NCBI GenBank assembly: GCA_018401495.1
Contig: JAGYJX010000006.1
Coordinates: forward strand, 248,001 to 312,000
Length of the DNA: 64,000 nucleotides
Direction of reading: 5' to 3'
DNA from: Rhodospirillaceae bacterium
Lineage (GTDB): Bacteria; Pseudomonadota; Alphaproteobacteria; Thalassobaculales; Thalassobaculaceae
Part shown: positions 29,866 through 38,792 of the stretch, piece by piece
Position numbering within the stretch: the first letter of the stretch is position 1
How the letters are laid out: every line of letters starts with the position of its first letter
Notes under the pieces: generated by a model
What the model was told of the DNA's origin: nothing
Database searches by the model: none
What the model saw: only the letters and a program-made list of their open reading frames with translations
Translations under genes and position numbers: made by a program

Positions 29866-30921
29866 CTACTTCAGGTAGCCGAGTTCCTTCCAGGGCGCGT
29901 ACTTGTCGCGGAACGCCTTGTAGGCCTGGTAGATCCGGTTGAAATCCGGGTTCGATGCCGCCTGCTCCTCGACGACCTCGTTCCAGGCCTTCTGGAAGGC
30001 GGCGATGGTCTCGTCCGGCCACTTGTGGACCGTCACGCCCTTCGATTGATGGAAGGCGATGGCGTCGCCCTGGGAGGCCTCGGCCCGGCCCATGGACCAG
30101 AGATTGGCGTCGCCGCAGGCCATGTCGACCACGCGGCGCTGGCCGTCGGTCAGCGACTTCCACTTGTCGGCGTTCATGATGACCTCGAGCAGCGAGGCCT
30201 GTTGGTGCCAGCCCGGGAAGTAGTTGTGCTTGGCGATCTGGTAGAAACCGAGGGCCTTGTCCAGCGATGGATAGGAGAACTCGGTGGCGTCGATCGACCC
30301 GAGTTCGAGCGCCGGATAGATGTCGCCACCGGCCAGGAGCTGGGTGGAAACCCCGAACTTCTCCATGACCTTGGCGCCGAGACCGAAGAACCGCATCTTC
30401 ATGCCCCGGAGTTCCTCAAGCGAGGTTACCTCCTTGCGGAACCAGCCCGACGATTCCGCCACCACGATTCCGCAGACTTTCGGAACCACGTTGTACTTGC
30501 CGTACTCCGCGGCGTGCAGTTCGTTGCCGCCGCCGCCGATCATCCAGGCGAAGTATTCGTTGACGCTCGGACCGAACGGCACCGAGGAAAAGAAGATGGC
30601 GTGCGGCAGCTTGCCGGCGTGGAACCCCGACGAGGTGTACGACGCGTCGACCGAGCCGGTCGAGACCGCGTCGAACACTTGCAGGGCCGGTACCAGGGCG
30701 CCGGGTTCGAAGAACTGGATCTTCAGACTGCCGTCGGTGGCCACGTCGATGTTGTCCAGGGTGCGCTTGATGTTCTCGCCGAACACATCGAGGTTGGAGC
30801 CGTAGGAGCTGGCGAGCTTCCAGCGCTGGCGCTGGGCATCGGCATCGGTCGCCGTGGCGAGGATCAGGCCGCCGGCGAGAGCCGCCAGGCCGGCGGCTCG
30901 CAGCAGGGGTGTCACGCGCAT
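29866..30921 (-). CDS. TRAP transporter solute-binding protein DctP (TakP/FcbT1-like)
   Basis: A 351-residue periplasmic binding protein with a Sec signal peptide ending ATATDADAQ. The family core is clear: GWFRKEVTSLEELRGMKMR, GGDIYPALELGSIDATEFS and KHNYFPGWHQQA, resembling TakP (2-oxo acids) and FcbT1-type proteins. It delivers an organic anion to a DctQM membrane unit that uses the sodium gradient. No dctQ or dctM gene is in the window. The ATG at 30921 follows GGGAGGAAACC. A close paralogue lies divergently at 31374. Ligand not predictable beyond a carboxylate. Confidence 0.92.
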   Translation of the reverse strand: MRVTPLLRAAGLAALAGGLILATATDADAQRQRWKLASSYGSNLDVFGENIKRTLDNIDVATDGSLKIQFFEPGALVPALQVFDAVSTGSVDASYTSSGFHAGKLPHAIFFSSVPFGPSVNEYFAWMIGGGGNELHAAEYGKYNVVPKVCGIVVAESSGWFRKEVTSLEELRGMKMRFFGLGAKVMEKFGVSTQLLAGGDIYPALELGSIDATEFSYPSLDKALGFYQIAKHNYFPGWHQQASLLEVIMNADKWKSLTDGQRRVVDMACGDANLWSMGRAEASQGDAIAFHQSKGVTVHKWPDETIAAFQKAWNEVVEEQAASNPDFNRIYQAYKAFRDKYAPWKELGYLK

Positions 30922-31373
30922 CGGGTTTCCTCCCATTTCTCGTGAAGGGCGGTTGATCCGCCCTGGCCCGGGATTCGGGCATTCGAGACGACCCTGGCTT
31001 CTGGGTCCACGGTTCCGCCTCATCTCATATGGTAGATATCAGACTGGCGGATGGGTCAATGTCGGCCCGGACTGCCGCAGACTGCCTTGAGTTGCACCGC
31101 TACGCCGACGCTCCGATGGAACGCGGCGGTCGCGAGTACTTGACCGCTTTCTTCCTGCCGCTACGCTCGATCCCGGTCTCGTCCGTACGCGTCGATCCGG
31201 GAGAGGGTCCGTTGTGCGGACCTGTGTGAGATCCCCTCCGCGATCCCGCGTCCGGCCGGACCCAAAAGACGCTTTGGCGCGACCGAAAAGGCGATGCCAT
31301 GGCCCGCGGTCCGGGGATCACGTTCGGCCCCGATCGTCGTCATCGACGAACGAGAGACTGGGAGAAGACCTCA
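30922..31373. other. Divergent promoter region between two TRAP binding-protein genes
   Basis: 452 bases with no convincing gene. A possible sigma-70-like promoter for the rightward gene is TTGACC (31140-31145), 16 bases, TACGCT (31162-31167), leaving a leader of about 200 bases. The stretch ATATGGTAGATATCAGACTGG near 31026 is AT-rich and may serve the leftward gene or bind a regulator. Confidence 0.3.
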
Positions 31374-32426
31374 ATGAAGATGAAGAACCTGTTCAAGCTT
31401 GTCGCCGGCGCGGTGCTCGCGACGATGGTGGTGGGCGCGGCATCGACCGCCGACGCCGAGCGTGTGCGTTGGAAAGTGCATTCGGCCTTCGGCAGCAAAT
31501 TGTTCGTGATCGGAACCGGTCCCTACAACGTGGCGAACAGCCTGAAGGCCATGTCCAAGGGCGAGATGGACCTGCGGGTGTTCGAGCCGGGCGCGCTGGT
31601 TCCGGGCATCGCCTACTACGATCCGGTATCGAGCGGCTCGATCGACGCCGCCTGGGGCACCCCGGGCTTCAACGTCAACAAGAACTTCGCCTACGCGTTC
31701 TTCTCGTCGGTGCCGTTCGGCCCGAACGGCGGCGAGTACCTGGCGTGGATGCGGTACGGCGGCGGCGTCCAGCTCGCCGACGAGATGTACGGCCGCGACG
31801 GCATCGTGTTCTACATCTGCAACATCATCCCGCCGGAGACTTCGGGCTGGTTCCGCAAGGAGATCAAGTCGCTCGACGACTTGAAGGGCATGAAGATGCG
31901 GTTCTTCGGCCTCGGCGCGAAGGTCATGGAGAAGTTCGGGGTCTCCACCCAGCTTCTGGCCGCCGGCGACATCTACCCGGCGCTCGAGCTCGGGACGATC
32001 GACGCGACGGAGTTCTCGCTCGCCGCGATCGACAAGGACCTCGGCTTCTACCAGGTCGCCAAGCACAACTACTTCCCGGGCTGGCACCAGCAGGCGACGA
32101 TCGGCGAGCTGCTGGTCAACAAGGCCAAGCACGACGCGCTCGAAGACCACCAGAAGGCGATGCTGAAGGCGGCGTGCGATCAGCAGACCCTGCAGGGCTT
32201 CGTCGAGGGAGAGGCCGGCCAGTTCGAGGCGATGCTGTTCCACAAGGAGAAGGGCGTCACCATCCACCGCTGGTCGGACGACGTCATCGCCCAGTTCGAA
32301 AAGGCCTGGCTCGAAGTCATCCAGGAGGAGATCAAGGCCAGCAAGGATGCCCAGGTGATCTGGGCTTCCTACAGCAAGTTCCGCGATGACTACGCGATCT
32401 GGCGTGAGAACGGCTACCTGAAGTAG
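31374..32426 (+). CDS. TRAP transporter solute-binding protein DctP, paralogue
   Basis: A 350-residue Sec-exported binding protein (signal ends near AASTADAERV). It shares long blocks with the divergent gene, e.g. RFFGLGAKVMEKFGVSTQLL and AKHNYFPGWHQQA, so the two arose by duplication, but differs in the ligand-facing SSGSIDAAWGTPGFNVNKNF region versus SYTSSGFHAGKLPHA. TakP/FcbT1-like ligands (2-oxo acids, aromatic or hydroxy acids) are candidates. ATG with GGGAGAAGA upstream. Followed by a strong intrinsic terminator, so it is a single-gene unit without transporter membrane subunits. Confidence 0.92.
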   Translation: MKMKNLFKLVAGAVLATMVVGAASTADAERVRWKVHSAFGSKLFVIGTGPYNVANSLKAMSKGEMDLRVFEPGALVPGIAYYDPVSSGSIDAAWGTPGFNVNKNFAYAFFSSVPFGPNGGEYLAWMRYGGGVQLADEMYGRDGIVFYICNIIPPETSGWFRKEIKSLDDLKGMKMRFFGLGAKVMEKFGVSTQLLAAGDIYPALELGTIDATEFSLAAIDKDLGFYQVAKHNYFPGWHQQATIGELLVNKAKHDALEDHQKAMLKAACDQQTLQGFVEGEAGQFEAMLFHKEKGVTIHRWSDDVIAQFEKAWLEVIQEEIKASKDAQVIWASYSKFRDDYAIWRENGYLK

Positions 32427-32455
32427 CCGCCGGCACGACCGGACCACACGGCGCT

Positions 32456-32483
32456 CGGCCGTCCCCTCGGGGGACGGCCGTTT
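32456..32483 (+). terminator. Rho-independent terminator after the TRAP binding protein
   Basis: CGGCCGTCCCC and GGGGACGGCCG form a perfect 11-bp stem with a 3-base loop, followed by TTT, 29 bases after the stop. Confidence 0.8.
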
Positions 32484-32536
32484 GCGTCAAGGTGGGGCCG
32501 GTTGACCCGGTCGGGAGGATTCGCCAGCATCCGCGA

Positions 32537-33540
32537 ATGAGCGGCGACCGGCCTTCCAAGATCCGGGCGAGCATCGACTTCGACGCCGAACGGCAAGCGC
32601 TTCGGTGCCCTTGGTCGTCCCGCATTCCCGCAACGACAGCGCCTGGGGCTCGGTGCGGATCCCGGTGGCGGTGATCCGCAACGGCGACGGTCCGACGGCG
32701 TTGCTGGTCGCCGGCAATCATGGCGACGAGTACGAAGGCCAGATCGCGTTGCGCAACCTCGCGCACAGCCTCGATCCGGCGGACGTGACCGGGACGGTGA
32801 TCGTGCTGCCGGGGCTGAACCATCCGGCGGTGCGGGCGGCGGCGCGCTGTTCGCCGATCGACGGCGGCAACATGAACCGGTCGTTCCCGGGACGTCCCGA
32901 CGGCGGCATCACCGCGATGATCGCGCACTACGTGGCGACCGTCCTGGTGCCGCGCGCCGACCTCGTCCTCGACCTGCACTCCGGCGGCAGGACACTCGAC
33001 TTCGTGCCGTTTGCAGCCACCCACCGGCTCGCCGACAAGGCGCTGGAGGCGCGCGCCATCGCCGCCGTCGAGGCGTTCGCCGCCCCGGTCGGCGTGGTGA
33101 TGCTGGAGCTCGACGCCGAAGGCATGCTCGACACCTGGGTCGAGGGTCTCGGCAAGCTGTTCGTGACCACCGAACTGGCCGGCGGCGGCAGTTCGACCGT
33201 CCGCTCCAACGGCATCGCCGCCAGAGGGGTGCGCAACATCCTGAAGCACATGGGGATCCTTGGCGGCGCCCCCGACATCGAGCGCCCCAGCCGGATGATG
33301 GACATGCCCGACGAGCGGTGCTTCGTGGCGGCCGAGCATTTCGGCATCCACGAGCCGCTGGTCGACCTCGGCGACGAGGTGGCCGAGGGCCAGCCGATCG
33401 CCCGCATCCACTTCGTGGACGAACCGGCCCGCGAGCCCGCGGTCTACGCCGCCCGCCGCTCGGGCCTGCTGATCGGCCGGCACTTTCCGGGCCTGGTGCA
33501 GTCCGGAGATTTCCTGGCCAGCGTCGCCGTCGACCTGTAG
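32537..33540 (+). CDS. Succinylglutamate desuccinylase/aspartoacylase family, DoeB-like, frameshifted
   Basis: A zinc-dependent M14-type deacylase of about 333 residues. Zinc ligands are seen in GNHGDEYEGQ (His and Glu) and DLHSGG (His). VPHSRNDSAWGSV, PIDGGNMNRSFPG and AEGMLDTWVE closely resemble DoeB, the N-acetyl-L-2,4-diaminobutyrate deacetylase of ectoine breakdown. The first 25 codons (MSGDRPSKIRASIDFDAE) are joined only after two extra bases near 32591 and 32612. No doeA or ectoine genes adjoin it, so the acyl-amino-acid substrate is unproven. Confidence 0.8.
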
Positions 33541-33671
33541 GCGGCTGTGGCGATCGCCGGCTTTAACAGAGCGAATTCCGAGGGAACATGTGAGGCGTTG
33601 GAAGGTTATCGTGGGCCGGTCGCAGAACTCGTCGTGGGTGTGTGACTGAATGTCGTTCGTGATCCTGGGCT

Positions 33672-34283
33672 ATGTGGACAAACATCAAGACTCGCTGGAC
33701 TGGATGGGACTGGCACGGGGCGTCGCTCTTCAACCTCAGGTCACCGTCCTCGCATCCTGAAATCGTCAAACAGATCGTCGACGAGTTTGTCCTGCCAAAG
33801 GGCGACTCCGCTCGGATCCTCGATGTCGGGGGCACCAGGCAGGGCTTCGTTGCCCATCTCGGTGACGACTATGGCCATCTGCGACCTCGGGTTTGCCTGG
33901 TGAACCCCCGCGGCGGCGCCGAGATTGCCTACCGGAACATCGAGTCGATTCCGGAAAACACCGAGCCGTTCGATCTCGCCATGATGTTCGGTGTCATGGT
34001 CTACCTGGACGAACCCAGCCTGATCGACATGTTTTGCGGGATACACCGGTGCCTGCGGCCGGGAGGGGCGCTGATCATCTCGGATCCGGACGGGGCCAAA
34101 TGGGTCAATCATCTGGAGCGGCCGATCAAGCCGCTGGTCGGCCTTCCGAGCGACATGTACACCGAAGCCGAGACGATCAGGCTCCTGCAGGAAGTCGGGT
34201 TCGTGAGATGCCGGAGCCGGCCCGACCTCGGCGGCAGCAGTCGCTACCTCACCATCGTCGCGCACCGAAAGTCGGCGGCCTAG
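33672..34283 (+). CDS. Class I SAM-dependent methyltransferase-like protein
   Basis: A 203-residue protein with a Rossmann methyltransferase core: ILDVGGTRQGFV as the SAM-binding loop, FDLAMMFGVMVYLDEPSLI as the motif after strand 4, and LRPGGALIISDPDG. Substrate unknown. No strong ribosome-binding site; the ATG at 33672 begins the conserved part. Base composition is visibly less GC-rich than its neighbours and the gene stands alone, which hints at acquisition by transfer. Confidence 0.65.
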   Translation: MWTNIKTRWTGWDWHGASLFNLRSPSSHPEIVKQIVDEFVLPKGDSARILDVGGTRQGFVAHLGDDYGHLRPRVCLVNPRGGAEIAYRNIESIPENTEPFDLAMMFGVMVYLDEPSLIDMFCGIHRCLRPGGALIISDPDGAKWVNHLERPIKPLVGLPSDMYTEAETIRLLQEVGFVRCRSRPDLGGSSRYLTIVAHRKSAA

Positions 34284-34410
34284 AACGCTGCACCTCGGGG
34301 CGCCAAGCATGGCTCCTGCGCGCATTGTGCACGGCGGTTGCCTAGCTGATCATGCATGATGCGATGACAGGTTGCGGCGGCGGGCCGTGGCCGAACTTGG
34401 ATAGCACGGC

Positions 34411-35330
34411 ATGACCAGCGCCGCCGCCGAACCCTCCCCGACCGCCGGCTACGGGCGCGGCATCGCCATGCAGGTGCTGGCGGTGGCGCTGTTCGCCTGC
34501 ATGGGCATGGTGATCAAGCTGCTGGACGGCCGCTACCCGGTCTCGCAGATCATCCTGTTCCGCTGCGCCCCGGCGCTGCTGCCGCTGCTGCTGTACCTGC
34601 CGATGCAGGGCGGGTGGAGCGCGCTCAAGACCAGCCGGCCGGGCTGGCACGCCGTCCGCACGGTCGCCGGCCTGCTGTCGATGTATGTCGGCTTCTACGC
34701 GATCGCGCGCATGGCGTTCGCCGACTACGTGGCGATATCGTTCACCGCCCCGCTGTTCGGCACGCTGCTGTCGATCCCGTTGCTCGGCGAGCGGGTCGGG
34801 ATCTGGCGGGCCGGCGCGGTCGGCGCTCGGCTTCGCCGGCGCGCTGCTGACCGCCGGGCCGATCGCCGGCGAGGCCGACCCGATCGCGCTGTTCGCGCTC
34901 GGGTCGGCGTTCGGCTACGGCGTCGCCATGATCGCCATGCGCAAGCTCGGTTCGACCGACAAGTCCGCCGCCACCGTGTTCTACTTCACGGTCGCCGGCG
35001 CGCTGTCGGGGCTGGTGTTCGTGCCGGCCCACTGGGTGACGCCGACGCCCGAGGATCTGGCGCTGCTGGTGGCCATCGGGCTGGTCGGCGGGGTGGCGCA
35101 GATCTTCATGACCGAGGCGTTCCGGCTGGCTCCGCCGTCGGTGGTGGCGCCGTTCGACTACACCGCCATGCTGTGGGCGCTGGCGTTCGGCTTCTTCGTG
35201 TTCGGAACCTTCCCCGCACCCGAGCGTGCTGGCGGGCGCCACGCTGATCTGCGCGTCGGGCCTGTTCATCATCCACCGCGAGACCGTGCGCGGGGTGCGG
35301 CGCGCCAAGCTCAAGAGTTCGAGCCTGTAG
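34411..35330 (+). CDS. EamA/DMT family transporter, two frameshifts
   Basis: About 306 residues with ten predicted membrane helices in two EamA repeats: the first starts MQVLAVALFACMGMVIKLLDG, the second follows LGFAGALLTAGPIAGE. Typical metabolite or drug exporters of the inner membrane. The frame breaks near 34825 (one base missing) and near 35212 (one extra G); the C-terminus then reads HRETVRGVRRAKLKSSSL and ends at TAG 35328-35330. It stops five bases before the convergent esterase gene. Confidence 0.85.
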
Positions 35331-35334
35331 CCCG

Positions 35335-36230
35335 CTATCCTTGCTCGGGGCACCCGGCGTCGCCGACGGGATGACGGGCCAGAAAGCGGTCGACATCGTC
35401 GAGCACCGACGACCAGAGCTGGAGCGGCCGGGCCAGCGAGGCGACCACCGCGATGTGGCCGATGCGGTCGTACAAGCGCTCCTCGGCGACGCCGCCGGCG
35501 TCGCGGATCCGCGCGGCCAGGCGGATGGTGTTGCGCGGCAGCACGGTGGTGTCGTCGCGGCCGGTGGCCAGCAGCATCGGCGGCGCCCGCCCGTCGACAT
35601 GGTTGATCGGCTGCGTTCGCGGCCGGCGTTTCCTCCGGGCCGAAGATGTCCCGAAGCTTGTCGCTGCTGCAGCGGCAGGAAGTCGTAGGGGCCGGCCAGC
35701 CCGACGGTGGCGGCGACGGTGTCGCAGACCCTGACCCCCGCCCGTTCGAGCCAGCGATCGCTCCAGCGTCAGCATCGCCGCGATGTAGGCGCCGGCGGAA
35801 TGACCCATCAGGTACAGCAGCGGGCGCTGCGGGCCGGCCGGCGCGCCGCGTCCGCCGCGATGCCGGGCGACGGCAGCCGCCGGCGTCCTCCAGGAACTCG
35901 GGAAACCGCACCTCGGGGTAGAGCCGGTAGTCGGGGATCGCCACCGCGTAGCCTCGCGACGCCAGCGCCTGGCCGACAAACAGGTAGTCCTCCTTCGACG
36001 CCGCTGTCCCAGCCGCCACCGTAGAAGAACACGATGGTCGGGGTCGCCGGTCCCACGGTGTCGGGCAGGTAGAAGTCGAACCGGCGGCGCGGCCCCTCGC
36101 CGTAGGCCTGGTCCTCGATCACGGTGTAGCCCTGGCGCGGGACCAGGCTGTTCAGCAGATCGGCGCCCGAACAGGCGGGCAGCGCCAGCAAGGCGAATGC
36201 TGCCGCCAGGATGCGGCGTGGGCTGTTCAT
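35335..36230 (-). CDS. Alpha/beta-hydrolase esterase lipoprotein, at least five frameshifts
   Basis: About 297 residues when assembled across frames. The signal peptide ends in a lipobox (LLALPAC), so it is probably an outer-membrane or periplasmic lipoprotein. The catalytic parts of an Aes-type esterase are all present: oxyanion loop FFYGGGWDSG, nucleophile elbow GHSAGA, acid in TGRDDTTVLP and His in RIGHIAV. Breaks lie near 36001, 35880, 35760, 35672 and 35615. This density could mean a decaying gene, but motifs between breaks are intact, so sequence errors are at least as likely. Confidence 0.7.
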
Positions 36231-36321
36231 TGTGCCTCCAGACCGAACGCTCTACGCGCGGCGGCGCCATCCGGATGACTGCTCGCCCGATCGCCAGCCG
36301 CGGGATCGCCCCGCTGGCTGG

Positions 36322-37206
36322 TCAGGCGCCGCCGGCCTCGGCGATCAGCCAGTCGCGAAACGCCCGCACCGACGCCCGCCGCCGTTGACGCTCCAGGCAG
36401 ACCAGGTAGTTCGCCTCGTCGCTGGTGATCCGGACGTCGGAGAGCGCGACCAGGCGACCGGCGGCCAGATCGTCGGCCACCAGCGGGCTGCGGCCGAGGA
36501 TGATGCCCTGCCCGCCCAGGACCGCCTGCATGGCGAGGGCGGTGTCGTCGTAGACCGCGACCGCGGGCGCCTCGTCCTCCGGCAGTCCCGACGCCTCGCG
36601 CCAGCGCCGCCAGTTGGCGGCGTCGGTGTGATGCGAGTGGATGGCGTGCCGGGGCAACTCCGCCAGGGTCAGGCCTGGATGCCGGGCCAGCAGGGCCGGC
36701 GCGCAGACCGGGGAAAGCGTCTCCTCCAGGAACCGCTCGGCATGGACTCCGAGCCAGTCGCCGCGGCCGTAGCGGATCGCCACGTCGACATCCTCGCGGG
36801 TCAGGTCGACCACGCGACGCGTGGTGAAGAACCGGACGTCGATGCCCGGGTGCCGGTCCAGGAACCGGGGCAGGCGATGGATCAGCCAGTGCGCCGCGAA
36901 CGACGGCAGCACGCTGATCGTCAGCGTCGCCGGCCCGGCGCCGCGCTTCAGGCGGCGGATGCCGTCGGCCATCGAATCCAGGGCCTGGGCGACGATCGGC
37001 GCCAACAGCGCCCCGGCCTCGGTCGGAACCAGGCCGCGCGCCGTCCGCTCGAACACCGGCATGCCCAGATACGCCTCGAGGCCGGCGATCTGCTTGCTGA
37101 CGGCGCCGTGGGTCACGTGCAGCGATTCCGCCGCCCGGCTGATGTTGCCGTAGCGCGCGGCGGCGTCGAACGCGCGCAGCGTGTTGAGCGGGGGCAGGGT
37201 GCTCAT
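36322..37206 (-). CDS. LysR-family regulator (GcvA-like)
   Basis: A 294-residue regulator. The winged helix-turn-helix spans residues 1-65 (LRAFDAAARYGNISRAAESL, then HVTHGAVSKQI), followed by a linker helix and a periplasmic-binding-like effector domain. The LPPLNTLRAFDAAARYGN start and the IRYGRGDW stretch are typical of GcvA-type members. Ligand unknown. The gene is divergent from a glutathione S-transferase gene, about 100 bases apart, which is its most likely target besides itself. Confidence 0.9.
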   Translation of the reverse strand: MSTLPPLNTLRAFDAAARYGNISRAAESLHVTHGAVSKQIAGLEAYLGMPVFERTARGLVPTEAGALLAPIVAQALDSMADGIRRLKRGAGPATLTISVLPSFAAHWLIHRLPRFLDRHPGIDVRFFTTRRVVDLTREDVDVAIRYGRGDWLGVHAERFLEETLSPVCAPALLARHPGLTLAELPRHAIHSHHTDAANWRRWREASGLPEDEAPAVAVYDDTALAMQAVLGGQGIILGRSPLVADDLAAGRLVALSDVRITSDEANYLVCLERQRRRASVRAFRDWLIAEAGGA

Positions 37207-37310
37207 GGCTGGGTATGAGACAATTCCTCACAGCGATGGGAGAAACCGTCGCTTCTGCGGACCGTCGCGGCAGCGTAGACCGTCGCCGCTGGAACATCCA
37301 CCGCGAGGGC

Positions 37311-37958
37311 ATGATGGCGCCGTATCGCCTTCTCATCGGCAACCGCAACCATTCCTCCTGGTCGCTGCGCGGCTGGCTGGCGATGCGCCAATCGGGCCTG
37401 GCGTTCGAGGCCGAGGTGGTGCCGCTGTTCCGCGACGACACCGCCGGTCGGATGGCGGCGTTCTCCGACGCGCCGCCGCGGGTCCCGGTGCTGCGGCGCG
37501 GGGATTTGGTGATCTGGGACTCGCTGGCGATCCTGGAGCACGCCGCCGAACGGGCCCCGGCGGCCGGGCTTTGGCCGGAACACCCGGACCGGCGGGCCGA
37601 GGCCCGCTCGGTGGTGGCCGAGATGCACTCCGGGTTCACGGCGCTACGCACCCACATGCCGATGGCGATCCGCGAACGGATCGAGGGCCGTCGCGGCCGT
37701 CCCGGCGTCGCCGAGGACATCGCCCGCGTCTACGCGCTCTGGCGGCGCTGCCTCGCCCTTCACGGTGGGCCGTTCCTGTTCGGCGACCGGTCGGCGGCCG
37801 ACATCTTCTTCGCCCCGGTGGCGACCCGGCTCAGGACCTACGGGGTGACGGTACCGGACGATCTGGTGCCGTACGCCGACGCCCTCCTGGCCCATCCGCA
37901 CATGCTGCAATGGGAGGCCGAGGCGGTCCGCGAGCCCTGGATCGTGGAGATCGAGTGA
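37311..37958 (+). CDS. Glutathione S-transferase
   Basis: A 215-residue GST. The N-terminal thioredoxin-like domain has NRNHSSWSLRGWLAM, PRVPVLRRGDLVIWDSLAI (the cis-Pro and glutathione-binding Asp-Ser pair) and the C-terminal helical domain has FLFGDRSAADIFFAPV. It conjugates or reduces electrophiles with glutathione in the cytoplasm. Two adjacent ATGs (37311, 37314) follow GAGGG; the second is better spaced. A longer frame from 37215 adds residues unlike the family. Confidence 0.88.
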   Translation: MMAPYRLLIGNRNHSSWSLRGWLAMRQSGLAFEAEVVPLFRDDTAGRMAAFSDAPPRVPVLRRGDLVIWDSLAILEHAAERAPAAGLWPEHPDRRAEARSVVAEMHSGFTALRTHMPMAIRERIEGRRGRPGVAEDIARVYALWRRCLALHGGPFLFGDRSAADIFFAPVATRLRTYGVTVPDDLVPYADALLAHPHMLQWEAEAVREPWIVEIE

Positions 37959-37974
37959 CGCCGCGCGCTACCGG

Positions 37975-38559
37975 TTAGGGCCGCAGTAGTGCCGCCACCC
38001 GGGCGCGCAACTCCGGTATCAGTTCGTCGCGGAGCCAAGGGTTCTTGCGCTCGATGTTGAGCGAGCGCCACGACGGGTGAGGCAGCGGCAGGTAGCGCGG
38101 CCCGTAGTCCCGCCACGCCGCCACGGTTTCGGTCAGCGTGCGCTTGCGGGCCCTGCCGAGGTAGCGCGCCTGGGCGTACATCCCGGCGAGGACGATCAAC
38201 TCGACGTCCGGCAGGTGCTGCAGCACCGGGTCGTGCCAGAGCGGCGCGCATTCTGGGCGCGGCGGGGCGTCGCCACCGTTTGCCAGCACCCCCGGATAGC
38301 AGAAGCCCATCGGCATGATGGCGATCCGCCCGGCGTCGTAGAAGGTCTCCCGGTCGACGCCGAGCCAGTCGCGCAGCCGGTCGCCCGAGCGATCGTTCCA
38401 CGGGATCCCGCTCTCATGGACCCGTGTTCCCGGCGCTTGGCCGACGATCAGCAGCTTCGCCGTGGGCCGCGCCACCAGCACCGGCCGCGGCCCGAGCGGC
38501 AGATGCGCCGCGCAGACCCGGCAGCTGCGGATCCGGCCGAGTAGGTCGTCGAGGCTCAC
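37975..38559 (-). CDS. Uracil-DNA glycosylase family protein
   Basis: A 194-residue member of the UDG superfamily. Motif A region GQAPGTRVHESGIPWNDRSG and the C-terminal LPLPHPSWRS match the uracil-excising family. Four cysteines (SCRVC near the N-terminus, GFCYPG and PECAP) could bind an iron-sulfur cluster as in families 4 and 5. It would remove uracil or other damaged bases from DNA. GTG start, with GAGGAC upstream. Convergent with the GST gene. Exact damage specificity not predictable. Confidence 0.82.
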   Translation of the reverse strand: MSLDDLLGRIRSCRVCAAHLPLGPRPVLVARPTAKLLIVGQAPGTRVHESGIPWNDRSGDRLRDWLGVDRETFYDAGRIAIMPMGFCYPGVLANGGDAPPRPECAPLWHDPVLQHLPDVELIVLAGMYAQARYLGRARKRTLTETVAAWRDYGPRYLPLPHPSWRSLNIERKNPWLRDELIPELRARVAALLRP

Positions 38560-38792
38560 GGTGGCGCTGTCCTCATCGCGGTAGGAACGACCTTGGGGCG
38601 ATCGTCGGTTCGGTTAGTGCGCGCGAAAGTTATTTTCTTATGTCGGCGCGTCTGTACAATTCCGCGCAGGGTGGAATGGATGCAACGGTCGAAGTCGTCC
38701 TTTGAGAAGCGTTGCGGGCAGGATCGCCGGGCGGTCCTCGAGGCCTTCCTGTCGGCCCGCACACCGCGCGCCCCATCAGCGAGGCGCCAGGG

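Noticed and set aside
31029..31229. A 66-codon frame in the TRAP intergenic region
   Set aside because: No ribosome-binding site or family match; lies over the probable promoter.
33648..33671. Alternative start ATG for the lone methyltransferase (MSFVILGYVDKHQ...)
   Set aside because: It is in another frame from the methyltransferase core and soon stops.
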